From assembly GCA_002840785.1 (NCBI GenBank), contig PHCH01000005.1, positions 1 to 64,000 of the forward strand: a stretch of 64,000 nt of DNA, given 5' to 3'. How positions within the stretch are numbered: position 1 is the stretch's first letter; each line of letters starts with the position of its first letter. The notes beneath the pieces are model-generated. The model searched no databases, was not told where the DNA came from, and was given only the letters and a program-made list of their open reading frames with translations. The position numbers and the translations under genes are program-made. Shown in pieces: positions 46,863 to 54,904 of the stretch. The stretch is from Betaproteobacteria bacterium HGW-Betaproteobacteria-4 (lineage in GTDB: Bacteria > Pseudomonadota > Gammaproteobacteria > Burkholderiales > Rhodocyclaceae).

Positions 46863-47140
46863 TTTGTGAAAAACCCTTCCTGGTGGGCTCCGGCGAGAAA
46901 GTGGCGGGCTGCGGGTTCGGTCTCGCCACCCCTGTACACCGAGCCGAGATTGCCGGAAGAAAACACCGTGCCGCGCGGCGTTCCGTTGATCATGCCTTCG
47001 ATGCGGTAGCCGCCGCAGAAATAAAGGTCAGCCGGCTGGTCATAAACATCAATTGCCTCGCAGGCGTCCATCGGATGGATTTCCAGATCAACCTTGACCT
47101 GGCCATGGATGGTATTGAATAGGTGGGTTGCGAGTTTCAT
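46859..47140 (-). CDS. Small unknown protein upstream of Aca2-like gene (anti-CRISPR candidate)
   Basis: The product is 93 residues from the ATG at 47140 (AGGAG nine bases upstream); the longer ORF-track start is rejected. MKLATHLFNTIHGQVKVDLE, DVYDQPADLYFCGGYRIEGM and GTVFSSGNLGSVYRGGETEP suggest a small mixed alpha/beta protein. No family is recognised, and no known Acr is recalled as similar. It is the first gene of a two-gene operon with the Aca2-like regulator and has a strong promoter with an internal palindrome, the usual acr-aca layout. Function unproven. Confidence 0.5.
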   Translation of the reverse strand: MKLATHLFNTIHGQVKVDLEIHPMDACEAIDVYDQPADLYFCGGYRIEGMINGTPRGTVFSSGNLGSVYRGGETEPAARHFLAGAHQEGFFTK

Positions 47141-47192
47141 GGTGTAGCTCCTGAGAGTTCCGGCCTGGCCTGATTGCCTACCGTGTGAATTC

Positions 47193-47221
47193 ATTATGGT
47201 TCGTTTTCGAACCGGAGTCAA
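47193..47221 (-). promoter_or_regulatory. Sigma70 promoter with palindromic operator
   Basis: On the minus strand TTGACT (-35) and CATAAT (-10) have a 17-bp spacer. The perfect palindrome GGTTCGAAAACGAACC (47198-47213) fills the spacer and touches -10. It is the expected binding site of the Aca-like repressor encoded second in the operon (inference). Confidence 0.75.
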
Positions 47222-47229
47222 CGGTTTTT

Positions 47230-48171
47230 TCAAACTCCAGAAAACAAAACATAGAACTCCGCCTCGTCGATCACCTCGGCCCCGACCTCCTCCGCCCGCT
47301 CAAGCTTCTTCGGCCCGGCGTTTTTCCCGGCCACCAGGTGCGTCAGCCCCTCTGTCACCGACTGCCGTACCAGCATGTCTGCGCTGTGCGCCATGCCCTC
47401 AAGCCGCAGCTTGTCGGCCTTTGAAAACCCGGTAAAACATACCTCGATCATCCCCACATCGGCTTCGGCGTCGATACCGTCAAAACCTTCATCCTCATCG
47501 TCATCCCGCCCGACGGAAATACTTCCAGGATCATTCAGAGGATGCCGTCGAGCCGCTGCCGCCCAGGCCTTCGGCGCCAGCAGCTCGCCTGTTTCGCGGT
47601 CAAGCACCTTGCCGCGCACCCGGCCAATGACGAAAGTCCGTGTCGCATCCGCCTTGTGGCAATGCCCCTGGAAGTATTCACGGTCGACAGCCTCCACATC
47701 GACCCGGCGATGGCTGTCGGCGCCCTGTGCGTTGCGGTAATCGAATTCGATGTCAGCGATGGGGCATCGGCGTTCTGCCTTGTCATGCCAGCGCTGCAGA
47801 TCTTCGTGCGGTTCGTCGCTTGCATCGTAGATCGCCTGCGCCGTCGGCGACAGCGCGAACCCGACAGCAATTGCCGGCACCGTATCTGTGGCCGCTGCTC
47901 CCGGCACCGGCTCCCGAAAAGCCATGATCACCCCGGCGACCAGCAGCCAGCCGGCCAGCGTCCACCCATTAACATCGCCGAGCAACATGAACGCCAGGAT
48001 CACGCCGACCGCCAGCGCCCCGAATCCGGCGATAAAGTTCCGCGCCAGCCACCCCTTTCCGGCTGCAGCCAACTGGCGCGCGGTTCGGATCCACGTCAGC
48101 ACGATGCACAACAGCACCGCCAGAACTCCGATTTCGTTCATTCCCAACCCCCGAGAAAATACAGGGGTCAT
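47230..48171 (-). CDS. Membrane protein with WYL-like and BRCT domains
   Basis: The 313-residue product (or 303 from the ATG at 48141) has three hydrophobic segments at the N-terminus (IGVLAVLLCIVLTWI, FIAGFGALAVGVILAFMLLG, WTLAGWLLVAGVIMAF). A WYL-like middle follows at about residues 130-210 (IADIEFDYRNAQGADSHRRVDVEAVDREYFQGHC, ATRTFVIGRV). A C-terminal BRCT domain lies at about 240-310 (IEVCFTGFSKADK, THLVAGKNAGPKKLERAEEVG). Both WYL and BRCT can sense nucleic acids or DNA damage. Position after the repressor, with an operator at the start, implies expression in the lysogen. Confidence 0.65.
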   Translation of the reverse strand: MTPVFSRGLGMNEIGVLAVLLCIVLTWIRTARQLAAAGKGWLARNFIAGFGALAVGVILAFMLLGDVNGWTLAGWLLVAGVIMAFREPVPGAAATDTVPAIAVGFALSPTAQAIYDASDEPHEDLQRWHDKAERRCPIADIEFDYRNAQGADSHRRVDVEAVDREYFQGHCHKADATRTFVIGRVRGKVLDRETGELLAPKAWAAAARRHPLNDPGSISVGRDDDEDEGFDGIDAEADVGMIEVCFTGFSKADKLRLEGMAHSADMLVRQSVTEGLTHLVAGKNAGPKKLERAEEVGAEVIDEAEFYVLFSGV

Positions 48172-48183
48172 AGTGTAACACTT
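48172..48183. promoter_or_regulatory. Putative repressor operator 1
   Basis: AGTGTAACACTT contains the palindrome AGTGT-A-ACACT and lies between the repressor stop and the membrane-WYL-BRCT gene. The core GTGTAACACTT recurs at 48566. Confidence 0.55.
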
Positions 48184-48186
48184 GGC

Positions 48187-48543
48187 CTATTTGGCCAGCC
48201 GTACAGCCAAACACCTGAGAATGTCGGCATCCTCCTCGCTCAGGTTCATTTTCGATATTTCCAGAGCCAGGCGGTCCCTTGGCAAGTAAGCGGCAACATC
48301 CTGGCGAACGGACAGAGGCAGGCGCTCGCCGGTGAGAATGTAGATCACGTCGGCACCATGGCCGCGAAACAATTCCAACTGATCGGCGCGAGGGGAAGTT
48401 TTGTTCTCTTCGTAGTAGCGAACAACTTTTCTGTCGACGTCGAAAATATCGCCAAGATCGGCTTGTGACAAGGAAAGGCGGACGCGCTCCTCCCTCAATC
48501 GCTGGCCGATTGATGATTTTTCTTCCCTGTTGCCTGTTGACAT
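48187..48543 (-). CDS. XRE-family phage repressor
   Basis: The 118-residue product has a lambda-type HTH (GQRLREERVRLSLSQADLGDIFDVDRKVVRYYEENKTSPRADQLELF, about residues 13-60) and a helical C-terminus without a peptidase domain, like P2 C and other short repressors. It is divergent from the early operon, with a shared control region of 55 bp that contains one copy of the GTGTAACACTT operator. The lysogeny repressor is the best reading. Confidence 0.8.
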   Translation of the reverse strand: MSTGNREEKSSIGQRLREERVRLSLSQADLGDIFDVDRKVVRYYEENKTSPRADQLELFRGHGADVIYILTGERLPLSVRQDVAAYLPRDRLALEISKMNLSEEDADILRCLAVRLAK

Positions 48544-48565
48544 GGGTATTTTTCACCCCTACGAT

Positions 48566-48576
48566 GTGTAACACTT
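48566..48576. promoter_or_regulatory. Putative repressor operator 2 in the divergent early control region
   Basis: GTGTAACACTT is the same word as at 48173-48183 and lies in the 55-bp gap between the repressor and the first rightward early gene. Confidence 0.55.
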
Positions 48577-48598
48577 ACTCAGAGATCGCATCATCCCC

Positions 48599-48871
48599 AT
48601 GGAACCAATCAAGCGCAACCCCGACGGACTAGTCAGCAACAAGCCCATCGCCCTGCGGCTGATGCAGGCTGAATTGGCCGATGCCGATAAGATTTCCCGG
48701 GATCTCAATATCTCGAAGTCGCTGCTCGCACGTCAGGCCTATCTCGTCGGTCTCCCTATCGTTGTCTCCTCTGCTGCCGGCAACACCTCCCCCACCCCTC
48801 GGCTGGCGGCAGACTTTTCCGGCGGGGATGCTCCCCCCATCCCCGCCGGCCTTTCTTCGCAGACAGAATAG
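48599..48871 (+). CDS. First early protein, Cro-like/ribbon-helix-helix candidate
   Basis: The 90-residue product has a helical N-terminal half (NKPIALRLMQAELADADKISRDLNISKSLLARQAYLVGL) that could form a ribbon-helix-helix or HTH dimer, and a disordered Pro/Ser-rich tail. It is transcribed divergently from the repressor, the usual place of cro or cox. The DNA-binding role is inferred from context. Confidence 0.5.
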   Translation: MEPIKRNPDGLVSNKPIALRLMQAELADADKISRDLNISKSLLARQAYLVGLPIVVSSAAGNTSPTPRLAADFSGGDAPPIPAGLSSQTE

Positions 48872-48885
48872 GGAGACGGGAAGAA

Positions 48886-49467
48886 ATGGTCATGCAGCGC
48901 GCAACGCACCCCAGCCCCCTCGCCATCGTCCGCGAGCACATTGAAGCCTGGCGCCGGGAAAACCGATGGTCCCGCGAGACCGTCACTGATCAGTTCGTCC
49001 AGTCGCATATCCGCATCGGCGGGCCGACCTTCACCGAAATCCGCTTCGAGCCGCCGACCACCGACACCTTCGAACGCATGCGCGTAAATGCCGACAAGCT
49101 GTTCCGCTGGCTCGACGACAGCACCAAGGACAAGAACCTCCTACCCTTCAATTTCATCCTGTCCATCCTCGCCGGACTGCCGGAAGAACGCCGCGTGCTG
49201 CTGCTCAACGACCTGCTGGCGCCGCTCTGCCTGCATGTCGAAGCCGGCCACGACGACGACAGCGAGGTTACCCATGCCGAACTGGTCGAAACCTTCCAGG
49301 CCTTCGTCGATCACGGCGCCGCCGCCACCATCGCCGCCAGCCGGCTGCTCGATGGCATCCATGCCGGCGAGATCGAGCACGCCGAGAAGAAGCTCGGCCT
49401 GATCGCCTCAACCGTCAAGAAAGCGCGCGGCCTGATGGCCCGCCTGCGCAAAGGGAGAAAGGCATGA
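48886..49467 (+). CDS. YdaT-like phage regulatory protein
   Basis: The product is 193 residues (GGGAGACGGG upstream of the ATG). The first 120 residues follow the YdaT_toxin pattern: VREHIEAWRRENRWSRETVTDQFVQ, then FRWLDDSTKDKNLLPFNFILSILAGLPEERR. Such proteins sit in the cII-like position in many phages, affect transcription, and inhibit growth when overproduced. The C-terminus is a coiled coil (EIEHAEKKLGLIASTVKKARGLMARLRKG). It overlaps the Ogr-like gene by four bases. Confidence 0.65.
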   Translation: MVMQRATHPSPLAIVREHIEAWRRENRWSRETVTDQFVQSHIRIGGPTFTEIRFEPPTTDTFERMRVNADKLFRWLDDSTKDKNLLPFNFILSILAGLPEERRVLLLNDLLAPLCLHVEAGHDDDSEVTHAELVETFQAFVDHGAAATIAASRLLDGIHAGEIEHAEKKLGLIASTVKKARGLMARLRKGRKA

Positions 49468-49766
49468 GCGAATTCAATCAATGGCGCGTCGTCTGCCCGC
49501 ATTGCGGCGACACCTCCACCGTCCGCAGCTCAAAGCAGATGTGCGACACCGTCCGCGAAGCCACCGTCACCTGCGACAACCCGCAATGCATGCACAGCTG
49601 GGTCGCCCAGCTCGTCGCCGTCCGCACCATCGCGCCGTCCATCAACCCCAAGCCCGGCGTCTTTATCCCCCTCTCCCAGCGCTCTCAAGCCGCGGCACAG
49701 CAGGCAGCCAGCGCTCAAATGGAGCTTGGCATGGAACACCCGCCGCCCCGCCTGGCCACCGGCTGA
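49464..49766 (+). CDS. Ogr/Delta-like zinc-finger late activator
   Basis: The 100-residue product has the Ogr/Delta zinc finger CPHCG-x(22-24)-CDNPQCMHSW, including the typical SSKQM and HSWVAQ segments. Ogr of P2 binds late promoters and RNA polymerase alpha to turn on head/tail/lysis genes. The candidate late elements before O, L, V and FI would be its targets. Its location early in the replication operon gives delayed-early expression. Confidence 0.88.
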   Translation: MSEFNQWRVVCPHCGDTSTVRSSKQMCDTVREATVTCDNPQCMHSWVAQLVAVRTIAPSINPKPGVFIPLSQRSQAAAQQAASAQMELGMEHPPPRLATG

Positions 49767-49853
49767 CGCCCTAGCCACCCCCAATTCATCCACCCGCCAG
49801 CACGCTGAAAACAGCGCGCAGGGAATTTTTTTGCCCAAATTTCGGAGCCAACC

Positions 49854-50069
49854 ATGGCAACACAGACACCGGTCAGAGCAATAAAGGAAGCCAAGAAGAT
49901 GGCCAGCGACTACGGCATGTTCGTCGTCGAGAAACCAGGCCGCTTCCTCCTCTACCGCCAGAGCACGCCGCGCAACGTCTATCTCGGCTTCCGCTCCGAT
50001 GTCGCCGCCTTCCGCCGCTTCGTCGAAGCCTGTGCCTATAACAAGAACAAGAAGGCCGTGGCCAACTGA
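49854..50069 (+). CDS. Hypothetical phage protein, 71 aa
   Basis: A small basic protein (TPVRAIKEAKKMASDYGMFVVEKPGRFLLYRQSTPRNVYLG...). No family is recognised. The gene ends by overlapping the primase-helicase start by one base, so it is likely translated from the same mRNA. Confidence 0.6.
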   Translation: MATQTPVRAIKEAKKMASDYGMFVVEKPGRFLLYRQSTPRNVYLGFRSDVAAFRRFVEACAYNKNKKAVAN

Positions 50070-52756
50070 TGAAAGACGAACTCCTCCCAGAAGTCCTGCG
50101 CCGCATCGAGGCCGACTTCAAGTTCAAAAAGGCCTCCGGTGGCTGGCTACAAGGTGGCACCTGCCCGAAGTGCAGCAAGAAGGAACTCTTCGCCAAAGCC
50201 GACAATCCGTGGGTGTTGAAGTGCGGCCGTTACAACAAGTGCGGCCATACGGTCTATGTCAAAGAAGAATACCCGGACATCTTCGACGACTGGTCGAAGC
50301 GCTACGTCCAGACCACCGAGGCGCCCAACGCGGCGGCCGACGCCTACCTGCGCAACGCCCGCGGCTTCGACATCGCGCCGCTCCAGGGCCTCTACACCCA
50401 GGAGTACTACCACGACCGCGACAAGAACATCGGCTCGGCGACGGTGCGTTTTCCCATCGCCAACGGCGGCTACTGGGAAAGGATCATCGACCAGCCAGAG
50501 CGCTTCGGCAAAAAGAAGGCGCACTTCAACTTTCACGCCAACTACCAGGGCACGGCCTGGGAACCGCCGATGCCGCAGCCGGATGACGAAATCTGGTTCG
50601 TCGAGGGCATCTTCGACAGCCTGTCGATGATGGCGCGCGGCACCTTCGCCGCCTCTCCGTTGAGCTGCAACAACTACCCCTACCTCTACCTGCAGGCCAT
50701 CGCCGAGCGCTGCGTGCAGGCCGAAAAGAAGCGCCCGAAGCTCGTTTTCGCCTACGACGACGGCAAGGCCGGCTGCGACTACATGAAGCGCCACGTCGCC
50801 CGGGCCCAGGCCGAAGGCTGGGAGGCCAGCGCCGCCTACATCCGCTTCGAGAGCGGCCGCAAGCGCGACTGGAACGACTACCACCTGGCCGGCGGCATCA
50901 CCGACGAGCTGATCGAGGACGCCCGCTACCGCGGCGCCCTGCTCACCGCCCGCAGCGCCGCCGACAAGGCCGGCATCATGTTTTCCCGCAAGACATGGAA
51001 CTCGTTTTTCTTCGGCTTCGACAACCGCCTGTACTGGTTCGAGATCGACTTTAAAAAGCTCAACGAGGCCAAGACCGCCATCCGCGAAATGGCCGACAAC
51101 GCCCAAAAGACCGACCAGCAGATCCTCGACATGGCGATGGAACAGTCCCGCTCGGTGATCGAGATCGCCAACTGTCTGCCCACCGCTCTCTACTACCAGT
51201 CCAGCGCCCTGACCGATGAGGCCTGGTATTACCTGCGCGTCGATTTCCCGCACGACGGCCCCAGCCTCAAGGCCGCCTTCAACGGCCGCCAGCTACGCGT
51301 CGCCGGCGAGTTCTCCAACCGCCTCATCCACGTCGCCCCGGGCGCCCTCTACACCGGCAACCAGCGCCACCTCGACCTCTGGCTCAAGTCGCAGATGTTC
51401 GGCATCAAGACGGTCGATTCCATCGACTTCATCGGCTACAGCAAGGAGCACAAGGCGTGGATCTTCGACAAGCTGGCCGTCGCCGACGGCAAGCTCATCG
51501 AGCTCAACGAAGAAGACTTCTTCGACATCGGCAAGCGCTCGGTCAATTCCCGCAACAAGACCGTCAACCTCGCCATCAATCCAGACCTCACCGAGTACGA
51601 CGGAAGGTGGGCCAAGATCCTCTGGGACTGCTTCGGCCCCAAAGGCATCGTCGCCCTCGCCTACTGGCTGGGCAGCTTCTTCGCCGAGCAGATCCGCGAA
51701 CCGCACTTCCACGAGTCCTACCCCTTCCTCGAAGTCACCGGCGAACCGAACGCCGGCAAGAGCACGCTCATCGAATTCTTCTGGAAGCTCTGCGGCCGCA
51801 CCGCCTATGAAGGTTTCGACCCGGCCAAGTCCTCCGCCGCCGGCCGCTCGCGCAACCTGGTGCAGGTCTCCAACCTGCCCATCGTGCTCATCGAATCCGA
51901 CCGCGACAAGGGCGAATCGGACAAACTCAAACAGCGCAGCTTCGACTGGGACGAGTTCAAGACCGCCTTCAACGGCCGCAGCGTGCGTAGCCTGGGCGTC
52001 AAGAACAGCGGTACCGACACCTACGAGCCGCCCTTCCGCGGCGCGCTGGTGATCAGCCAGAACGCCAAGGTCGTCGCCTCCGACGCCTTCATGCAGCGCA
52101 TCGTGCACATCTGGCTCGAGGCAACGCCCGTCACCACCACCAGCCGCGCCCACTTCAAGGCGCTCACCGGCTTCCCGGTCAAGGCCTGCAGCGGCTTCAT
52201 CGTCAAGGCCTGCAAGGCCGAGGCTGAGATCCTCAAGACGGTGGCCGAGCGCTACACGGATTACGTCGAGGCACTCGACCTCAACCCGCTGATCCGCCAG
52301 CAGCGCGTCAAGCACAACCACGCCCAACTCATGGCCCTGGTCGACGCCCTGCGCCTGATCGTCAATTTCAGCGATGACGCCTACGCCATGGTCATCAACG
52401 AAATCGTCGCCATGGCCATCGAGCGCCAGGAAACCATCAACGACGACCCGCCGGCCGTCCAGGAATTCTGGGACGTCGTCGACTACATCGAAGACCGCGA
52501 CCAGGACAAGCCGCTGCTCAACCACAGCCGAAACGAGCACGAAATCGCCATCAACCTCAACGAGTTCATCGCCAAGGCCGACGCCTTCCGCCAGCCGATC
52601 CCCGACATGCGCGAGCTCAAGAAACAGCTGCGCCAGAGCCGCAACCGCCAGTTTGTATCCGCCAACGTCACCGTCAATTCGGCCATCACCGGCACTTCAA
52701 AGAAGTGCTGGGTCTTCCGCTGCGAAGACAAGGGCCGCAAGCGCGGCGACGACTGA
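50069..52756 (+). CDS. Replication primase/helicase (zinc finger, Toprim, P-loop)
   Basis: The 895-residue product has an N-terminal zinc finger (CPKCSKKELF...CGRYNKCGHT, about residues 31-64). A Toprim-type segment follows (EIWFVEGIFDSLSM, about 178-191; KLVFAYDDGKAG, about 228-239), then an ATPase with Walker A GEPNAGKST (about 557-565) and IVLIESDRDKG downstream. It probably both primes and unwinds DNA. P2 uses the rolling-circle protein gpA instead, so the replication module here comes from a different phage lineage. Confidence 0.85.
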   Translation: MKDELLPEVLRRIEADFKFKKASGGWLQGGTCPKCSKKELFAKADNPWVLKCGRYNKCGHTVYVKEEYPDIFDDWSKRYVQTTEAPNAAADAYLRNARGFDIAPLQGLYTQEYYHDRDKNIGSATVRFPIANGGYWERIIDQPERFGKKKAHFNFHANYQGTAWEPPMPQPDDEIWFVEGIFDSLSMMARGTFAASPLSCNNYPYLYLQAIAERCVQAEKKRPKLVFAYDDGKAGCDYMKRHVARAQAEGWEASAAYIRFESGRKRDWNDYHLAGGITDELIEDARYRGALLTARSAADKAGIMFSRKTWNSFFFGFDNRLYWFEIDFKKLNEAKTAIREMADNAQKTDQQILDMAMEQSRSVIEIANCLPTALYYQSSALTDEAWYYLRVDFPHDGPSLKAAFNGRQLRVAGEFSNRLIHVAPGALYTGNQRHLDLWLKSQMFGIKTVDSIDFIGYSKEHKAWIFDKLAVADGKLIELNEEDFFDIGKRSVNSRNKTVNLAINPDLTEYDGRWAKILWDCFGPKGIVALAYWLGSFFAEQIREPHFHESYPFLEVTGEPNAGKSTLIEFFWKLCGRTAYEGFDPAKSSAAGRSRNLVQVSNLPIVLIESDRDKGESDKLKQRSFDWDEFKTAFNGRSVRSLGVKNSGTDTYEPPFRGALVISQNAKVVASDAFMQRIVHIWLEATPVTTTSRAHFKALTGFPVKACSGFIVKACKAEAEILKTVAERYTDYVEALDLNPLIRQQRVKHNHAQLMALVDALRLIVNFSDDAYAMVINEIVAMAIERQETINDDPPAVQEFWDVVDYIEDRDQDKPLLNHSRNEHEIAINLNEFIAKADAFRQPIPDMRELKKQLRQSRNRQFVSANVTVNSAITGTSKKCWVFRCEDKGRKRGDD

Positions 52757-52791
52757 CCCGTATCACCGCATCACAACCAAGGAGATCTACC

Positions 52792-53253
52792 ATGAGCAAT
52801 ACCATCGTCACCAGCCACAAGCTGCAGCGCCTGATCGGCGCCGCCGCCAATATCCAGAGCCTCATGCACGACGGTACCCTCACCGCCGCCTGGGGCGAAG
52901 GCGACGCAGACCAGGTCCACGCCGCAGTCACTGCCTTCGACGCGCTCACCGATGCAGCTGACAAGGTGCGCGCCGAGCAGAGGGCCGCCAGCCCGTTCCT
53001 CCTCTACCGCCGGGAAATCATGGCCGCCACGCCGGCCGGCATGGCCCTGCGCTTTCTGGTCATGTCGCTGTACGGCAGACAGGCCGTGCCACTGCGCGAT
53101 CTGATCGAATACTTCGGCGACCACGAAAAACGCATCGCCATCGAATGCATCACCTGCTTCACCATCAACGGCGACCGCGACAGCCAGTTCATGAGTCTCG
53201 GGATTGAACTCGTCGAAGACGCCTGCAACGAAGCGAGCGAGGTGGCAGCATGA
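52792..53253 (+). CDS. Hypothetical phage protein, 153 aa
   Basis: From the ATG at 52792 (AAGGAGATCTACC upstream). The product is helical (NTIVTSHKLQRLIGAAANIQSLMHDGTLTAAWGEGDADQVHAAV...) with a C-terminal DREDSQFMSLGIELVED-like acidic part. No domain is recognised. It begins a run of small overlapping ORFs (52792-55299) of a typical phage early region. Confidence 0.6.
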   Translation: MSNTIVTSHKLQRLIGAAANIQSLMHDGTLTAAWGEGDADQVHAAVTAFDALTDAADKVRAEQRAASPFLLYRREIMAATPAGMALRFLVMSLYGRQAVPLRDLIEYFGDHEKRIAIECITCFTINGDRDSQFMSLGIELVEDACNEASEVAA

Positions 53254-53648
53254 GCACCAGCAACCTCGACGGAAGCCGCGACACGGCCGCTGACCGCATG
53301 CTCTCCGACTGGCGCAAGGATCTGGTGGAAAGAAACGCCAGGATGAAGGCCGACCGCCCCGCCGGCGAAGCCGCCCTGCGCCGCCTGCTTCCTATCGCCC
53401 AGCGTGACACCGACCAAAGCGGCAGGGTCGCCCGCATCCTGCTCGGACTCTACAACGGCCACCGCTTCCCGCTCAACCTGACCAACCTGCGCAGCCTCGA
53501 CGACGCCATCTTTGAAGACGTCATCGCTGTCCTCCGCATGGACGCCAACGCCTATCAGGAAGTGCACCTCTACTTCGAAAACGGCGGCCGGATATTCGAA
53601 AAGCTGGCTGACGACTGGGGCATGAACGAGAAAGCGAGGGAATCGTGA
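53250..53648 (+). CDS. Hypothetical phage protein, DUF7673-like, 132 aa
   Basis: The product has a conserved-looking core, LRRLLPIAQRDTDQSGRVARILLGLYNGHRFPLNLTNLRSLDD, seen in proteobacterial phage and plasmid early genes. The DUF name is from memory. It overlaps its neighbours by four bases on each side. Function unknown. Confidence 0.55.
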   Translation: MSTSNLDGSRDTAADRMLSDWRKDLVERNARMKADRPAGEAALRRLLPIAQRDTDQSGRVARILLGLYNGHRFPLNLTNLRSLDDAIFEDVIAVLRMDANAYQEVHLYFENGGRIFEKLADDWGMNEKARES

Positions 53649-53818
53649 AAGTCCGTCACCTCATCGCATTGCTACAAGAAATGCCAGAGGACGCCGACGT
53701 CCTCGCTGAAACCATCCGATATGAAACCGGACAGCCAGAACTATTCGCAATCGAGCGCGTCGCCACGGCCGAATCGCCGGTCTACGGCACCGCCGTCGTC
53801 ATCGAACTGGAGGACTGA
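53645..53818 (+). CDS. Small hypothetical protein, 57 aa
   Basis: A GTG start overlaps the preceding stop (GTGA); the ORF is too short for the ORF track. MKVRHLIALLQEMPEDADVL...GTAVVIELED is a well-known phage/plasmid pattern (LI.LLQ.MP.DA.V) of a small folded protein of unknown role. Confidence 0.6.
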   Translation: MKVRHLIALLQEMPEDADVLAETIRYETGQPELFAIERVATAESPVYGTAVVIELED

Positions 53819-53821
53819 ACC

Positions 53822-54220
53822 ATGCAGATCTTACCCGCTCACAACGTCAGCCTCGTCATCACCGGCCTCACCAACCTGGCCGACGAACTCGAACTGGCCG
53901 AAATGCCGCAATGGCACGCCGTAGCCAGCGCGGCCGCCTGCATTGAACACCTGCTGCACGGCGAAACGCCGACCGACATCGCTGACGTTACCGCCAGCCT
54001 CAAGGATCTGGGTATCAAGAACCCTGGCGTTCGGCGCTGCGGGCAATTCACCTTCCTGCTAATTGACCTGTCTATCACCATGATCGACGCCATCCGCCTT
54101 GGCCTGCTCGACATCCAGCCAAAGCTAGAACGTCCAAAAATCCAGCCACTCTGGATCGGCATCGACATGGCCAAGCCCGGCAAGGACACCACCGTCTTCC
54201 GCGGAGACTGCCATGCGTAA
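53822..54220 (+). CDS. Hypothetical phage protein, 132 aa
   Basis: The product begins MQILPAHNVSLVITGLTNLADELELAEMPQWHAVASAAACIEHLL and has a hydrophobic helix (FTFLLIDLSITMIDAIRLGLLDI). No recognised family. It overlaps the next gene by eight bases. Confidence 0.5.
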   Translation: MQILPAHNVSLVITGLTNLADELELAEMPQWHAVASAAACIEHLLHGETPTDIADVTASLKDLGIKNPGVRRCGQFTFLLIDLSITMIDAIRLGLLDIQPKLERPKIQPLWIGIDMAKPGKDTTVFRGDCHA

Positions 54221-54641
54221 GCACTGCAAACGCACCGTCCGCCGCCAGGTCGCGCCCACCCTCGTCGCCTACCTGCTCAATCCGGAAGTCAGCACTCAGG
54301 AGCGCCTGTCCGTCGTCGCCATCCGCAGCGGCTATGCCACCACCGCCCACTTCGACGTTCTCGCCGACTGCCGCGACATGCTTGCCCTCGCCGCCGCCGA
54401 GAAAAACGACAGCCAAACCATGACCATCTGCGAACTGGGCTTCATCGCCCTGCAGAACATCAAGGAGCGCTACCTCGAACGCCAGCGCATCGGCGCCAGC
54501 GGTGACGAGCTGCAAGCCCTGCAAGCCCTCGTCGACATCTCCGAAGACTTCTGGAAACGCCAGTCCGGTGCCCTCTTCATCGACGCCGAAGCCGCCCTCG
54601 GCAAGGCCCGCGCCGAATACCGCGAAAGGAAAGCCGCATGA
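54213..54641 (+). CDS. Hypothetical phage protein, 142 aa
   Basis: A helical, Ala/Leu/Arg-rich protein (RRQVAPTLVAYLLNPEVSTQERLSVVAIRSGYATTAHFDVLADC...). The pattern is found in other phage early regions but I know no function. It is coupled to the next gene by ATGA. Confidence 0.5.
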   Translation: MRKHCKRTVRRQVAPTLVAYLLNPEVSTQERLSVVAIRSGYATTAHFDVLADCRDMLALAAAEKNDSQTMTICELGFIALQNIKERYLERQRIGASGDELQALQALVDISEDFWKRQSGALFIDAEAALGKARAEYRERKAA

Positions 54642-54904
54642 CCGCCCTCGCCCTCTTCGCCGCCACCTTCTTCCTGGTCCTCTTCCTCGGCCTGCAAAGC
54701 CTCAACGTCAACGGCGGTCACAAGCTGCTCGCCGCCATCACCAGCCTCGGAATCAGCACCGCCAACATCGTTGTCCTAAAAACCATGCCCGGCCCAACCG
54801 GCCTCATGGAAGTCGCCGCCTACTGCCTCGGCGGACCGGCCGGCATCCTCGTCTCCATGGTCATCCACCCGTGGATGGTCACCAAGTTCGGGAGAAAGCA
54901 ATGA
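54638..54904 (+). CDS. Small phage membrane protein, 88 aa
   Basis: Three hydrophobic stretches (ALALFAATFFLVLFLGLQSLNV, LAAITSLGISTANIVVLKTM, VAAYCLGGPAGILVSMVIHPWM) indicate an integral membrane protein. Holin-like size, but its early-region context makes lysis unlikely. It could affect superinfection. It overlaps genes on both sides. Confidence 0.55.
   Translation: MTALALFAATFFLVLFLGLQSLNVNGGHKLLAAITSLGISTANIVVLKTMPGPTGLMEVAAYCLGGPAGILVSMVIHPWMVTKFGRKQ

Noticed and set aside
51293-52540. 415-aa minus-strand ORF opposite the primase-helicase
   Set aside because: Antisense shadow of the helicase domain; no independent start signal or motif.
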